A DNA stretch of 64,000 nt from Sulfuricellaceae bacterium (GTDB taxonomy: Bacteria; Pseudomonadota; Gammaproteobacteria; Burkholderiales; Sulfuricellaceae). The translations under genes were made by a program, and so were the position numbers. Where the stretch lies: the NCBI GenBank assembly GCA_030690895.1, contig JAUYFQ010000086.1, positions 1 through 64,000 of the forward strand. Direction: 5' to 3'. Below the pieces are notes generated by a model that worked only from the letters and a program-made list of their open reading frames with translations, did no database searches and was not told the DNA's origin. Positions 62,678-64,000 of the stretch are shown piece by piece (positions within the stretch are counted from its first letter, which is position 1; each line of letters opens with the position of its first letter).

Positions 62678-64000
62678 GACGCAATTCCTGTTCAAACACC
62701 AGTTTGCGCTCCGCCGCCAGTCCCGGCACGATACGCGAGAGAAGCAAATAAGCGCCCGGCCCACTTTCCAGTTTGACGTGTAAAGGGTATTTCCCAGACG
62801 GCAAATCCTGCGCCAAGGGAATAAAGAAGGCTTGCCCCTGATCGCTGGCATTGCGCCGGTTTGCCGCAACGCGGGATCCCGCCTGCATTTCCGGTCGCAC
62901 ATCGAAACGGCGGCGGGTAAAACTCCATGCGGTCATGGGGCCGACAATCCGGTCGCGCGGCGCTTCCAGCCAGACACTGAGTACCGAGCGGCCGGTCTGA
63001 CCTTGCGGGGTATAAAGCCGCATTCCCAGGGTTTCTTCGCAACTGGAGCCATGTTCATATTCAAAACGCAGGGAGCCGTTCTCAAAGCGGTTCGCCAGGC
63101 GTTTTAACAAACTGCCGTCCCTCGGCGCTGTGTGATTCAGATAAAATGCCACCCCTGCCTCACCTTCAATACGGACTCGGTGACGACCGGCGCGCAGCGC
63201 GGGTAGCTCAATCTCGCCATCGGCGCCAGCCACCCGCCCCTGGTAATGCAATTGCTCATCCAGAAATACCTTCACATCGAACGGTGCACTACTCTGGCGG
63301 AAGTACGCCAGGCTGGGCCGCACGTTTTCAACACCTCGCGGAGCCTTCAATGTCAGCAACACCGCCTGTCCGGCAACAATCGGCTGATAAGTCGCGGGGA
63401 GCGTGTCTTCGCGCAATGGCCCCACTTCCTCCACCGGAGTAAACAGGGTACGCCCCAGCCAGGCGCCTTGCGGGTGGAAATCCTGCCACTGGTAGCGCCC
63501 GGCGAGCATATCCGGGTTATCTACAGGCGGCCTGAATTGTGTTGCCAACAAGATGGAGCGATTGCTCATCACCAAGGCCTGAAAATCTCTGGGTTTCAAT
63601 GGGAACCAGGCAACCTGCCGCTCAAGGGTATCCTCCGCCATATAGGCATCCTCAGGCACGCGGCTTTCGCGCACCAGTCCCCAGGGGCGGGTATAGCCTG
63701 CCAACAGGACAGGTCTGTCGGAAGAGAGGCGGATAGAGGTCACTTCGGCGGGCAGGGAAAAATAATAACTGGATGGATCCGTCACGCGCATGCTCAGGGC
63801 ATCGGACTGGAGGCGATCATAAGAAGACACGGGGGGTGATGCCAGAATCGACCCTTCGCGCACGATATGGCCGTGCCGGTTGAGTAATTGATAGCTGACC
63901 CAAGCCGGGTTGTCTTCAGCCGCCTCGCCGGGAAGCCGCGCTTGGCGGATATCCATCCGGAACGGAGTTGGGTCGTCACCCGCATGATCCACCGTGAATT
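62658..64000 (-). CDS. Partial exported-type protein at the window edge
   Basis: The C-terminal ~447 residues of a protein whose start lies beyond the right edge; the frame is open to position 64000. It is rich in beta strands and polar loops, with one cysteine and no predicted membrane helix in the visible part. Segments such as VLLAGYTRPWGL and SGKYPLHVKLESGPGAY resemble the beta-sandwich parts of the giant outer-membrane protein encoded downstream (compare GAGS-type RVPSGEQVRVW), so the two may share repeated domains. Presumably periplasmic or surface-exposed. The family is not recognised. Confidence 0.6.
   Translation of the reverse strand, partial: FTVDHAGDDPTPFRMDIRQARLPGEAAEDNPAWVSYQLLNRHGHIVREGSILASPPVSSYDRLQSDALSMRVTDPSSYYFSLPAEVTSIRLSSDRPVLLAGYTRPWGLVRESRVPEDAYMAEDTLERQVAWFPLKPRDFQALVMSNRSILLATQFRPPVDNPDMLAGRYQWQDFHPQGAWLGRTLFTPVEEVGPLREDTLPATYQPIVAGQAVLLTLKAPRGVENVRPSLAYFRQSSAPFDVKVFLDEQLHYQGRVAGADGEIELPALRAGRHRVRIEGEAGVAFYLNHTAPRDGSLLKRLANRFENGSLRFEYEHGSSCEETLGMRLYTPQGQTGRSVLSVWLEAPRDRIVGPMTAWSFTRRRFDVRPEMQAGSRVAANRRNASDQGQAFFIPLAQDLPSGKYPLHVKLESGPGAYLLLSRIVPGLAAERKLVFEQELRHVQIQE

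Overview
The window reads as chromosomal DNA of a flagellated, Gram-negative betaproteobacterium. The protein features (BamC, DapA, a compact fleSR-fliE...fliR cluster, CheV/CheZ, a citrate synthase/SdhE/2-oxoglutarate dehydrogenase block and ZapE) fit Nitrosomonadales-type bacteria best. That placement is an inference; no rRNA or tRNA gene was found to confirm it.

Layout. (1) 0.1-5 kb, minus strand: the brxA-brxB-brxC front half of a BREX phage-defence operon, running off the left edge, next to a clipped zinc-ribbon gene. (2) 5.6-7.8 kb: dapA-bamC. (3) 7.9-22.7 kb, minus strand: an almost complete flagellar block, fleS-fleR (sigma-54 control), fliE-F-G-H-I-J-K (basal body, switch, export ATPase, hook length) and fliL-M-N-O-P-Q-R (switch and export gate), ending in a small unknown gene. 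(4) 23.0-30.2 kb, plus strand: two cheV genes, cheY, cheZ, cheA, an EAL-HDOD protein and an alpha/beta hydrolase. (5) 30.3-41.0 kb, minus strand: sdhE, gltA, odhA, sucB and zapE. A foreign-looking cassette (RecQ helicase fused to a phosphoribosyltransferase, a DprA-like protein and an unknown 122-residue protein) lies between odhA and sucB. Its genes are chained by 4-base start/stop overlaps to each other and to sucB. (6) 41.0-51.3 kb, minus strand: a type I restriction-modification island, hsdR (frameshifted), AAA ATPase, an hsdS/hsdR recombination scar, a PemK-type toxin-antitoxin pair, a GIY-YIG nuclease, hsdS, an ABC-ATPase/TOPRIM pair, and hsdM. (7) 51.6-64 kb, minus strand: an envelope operon of at least four overlapping genes. 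A partial secreted-type protein and a lipoprotein come first, then a ~1,940-residue outer-membrane protein with OmpA-like and putative beta-barrel parts, and last a 1,470-residue HEAT-like/membrane/PgsB (poly-gamma-glutamate synthase-like) fusion.

How the parts relate. The housekeeping and motility genes look ordinary and intact. The defence genes sit at breaks in this frame: behind the bamC terminator, inside the odhA-sucB operon, and against the start of sdhE, where hsdM overlaps it. The two strongest candidates for undescribed biology are the RecQ-PRTase/DprA/ORF122 cassette and the PgsB-like envelope operon. The ABC-ATPase/TOPRIM pair coupled to hsdM resembles PARIS/Rlo-type modules.

Repeats are a second theme. 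REP-type palindromes are inserted in frame in hsdM, hsdS and the GIY-YIG gene. A different dispersed repeat is inserted in frame in both giant envelope genes. A 178-bp imperfect hairpin separates fliH from fliI, and long perfect inverted repeats sit in several intergenic gaps.
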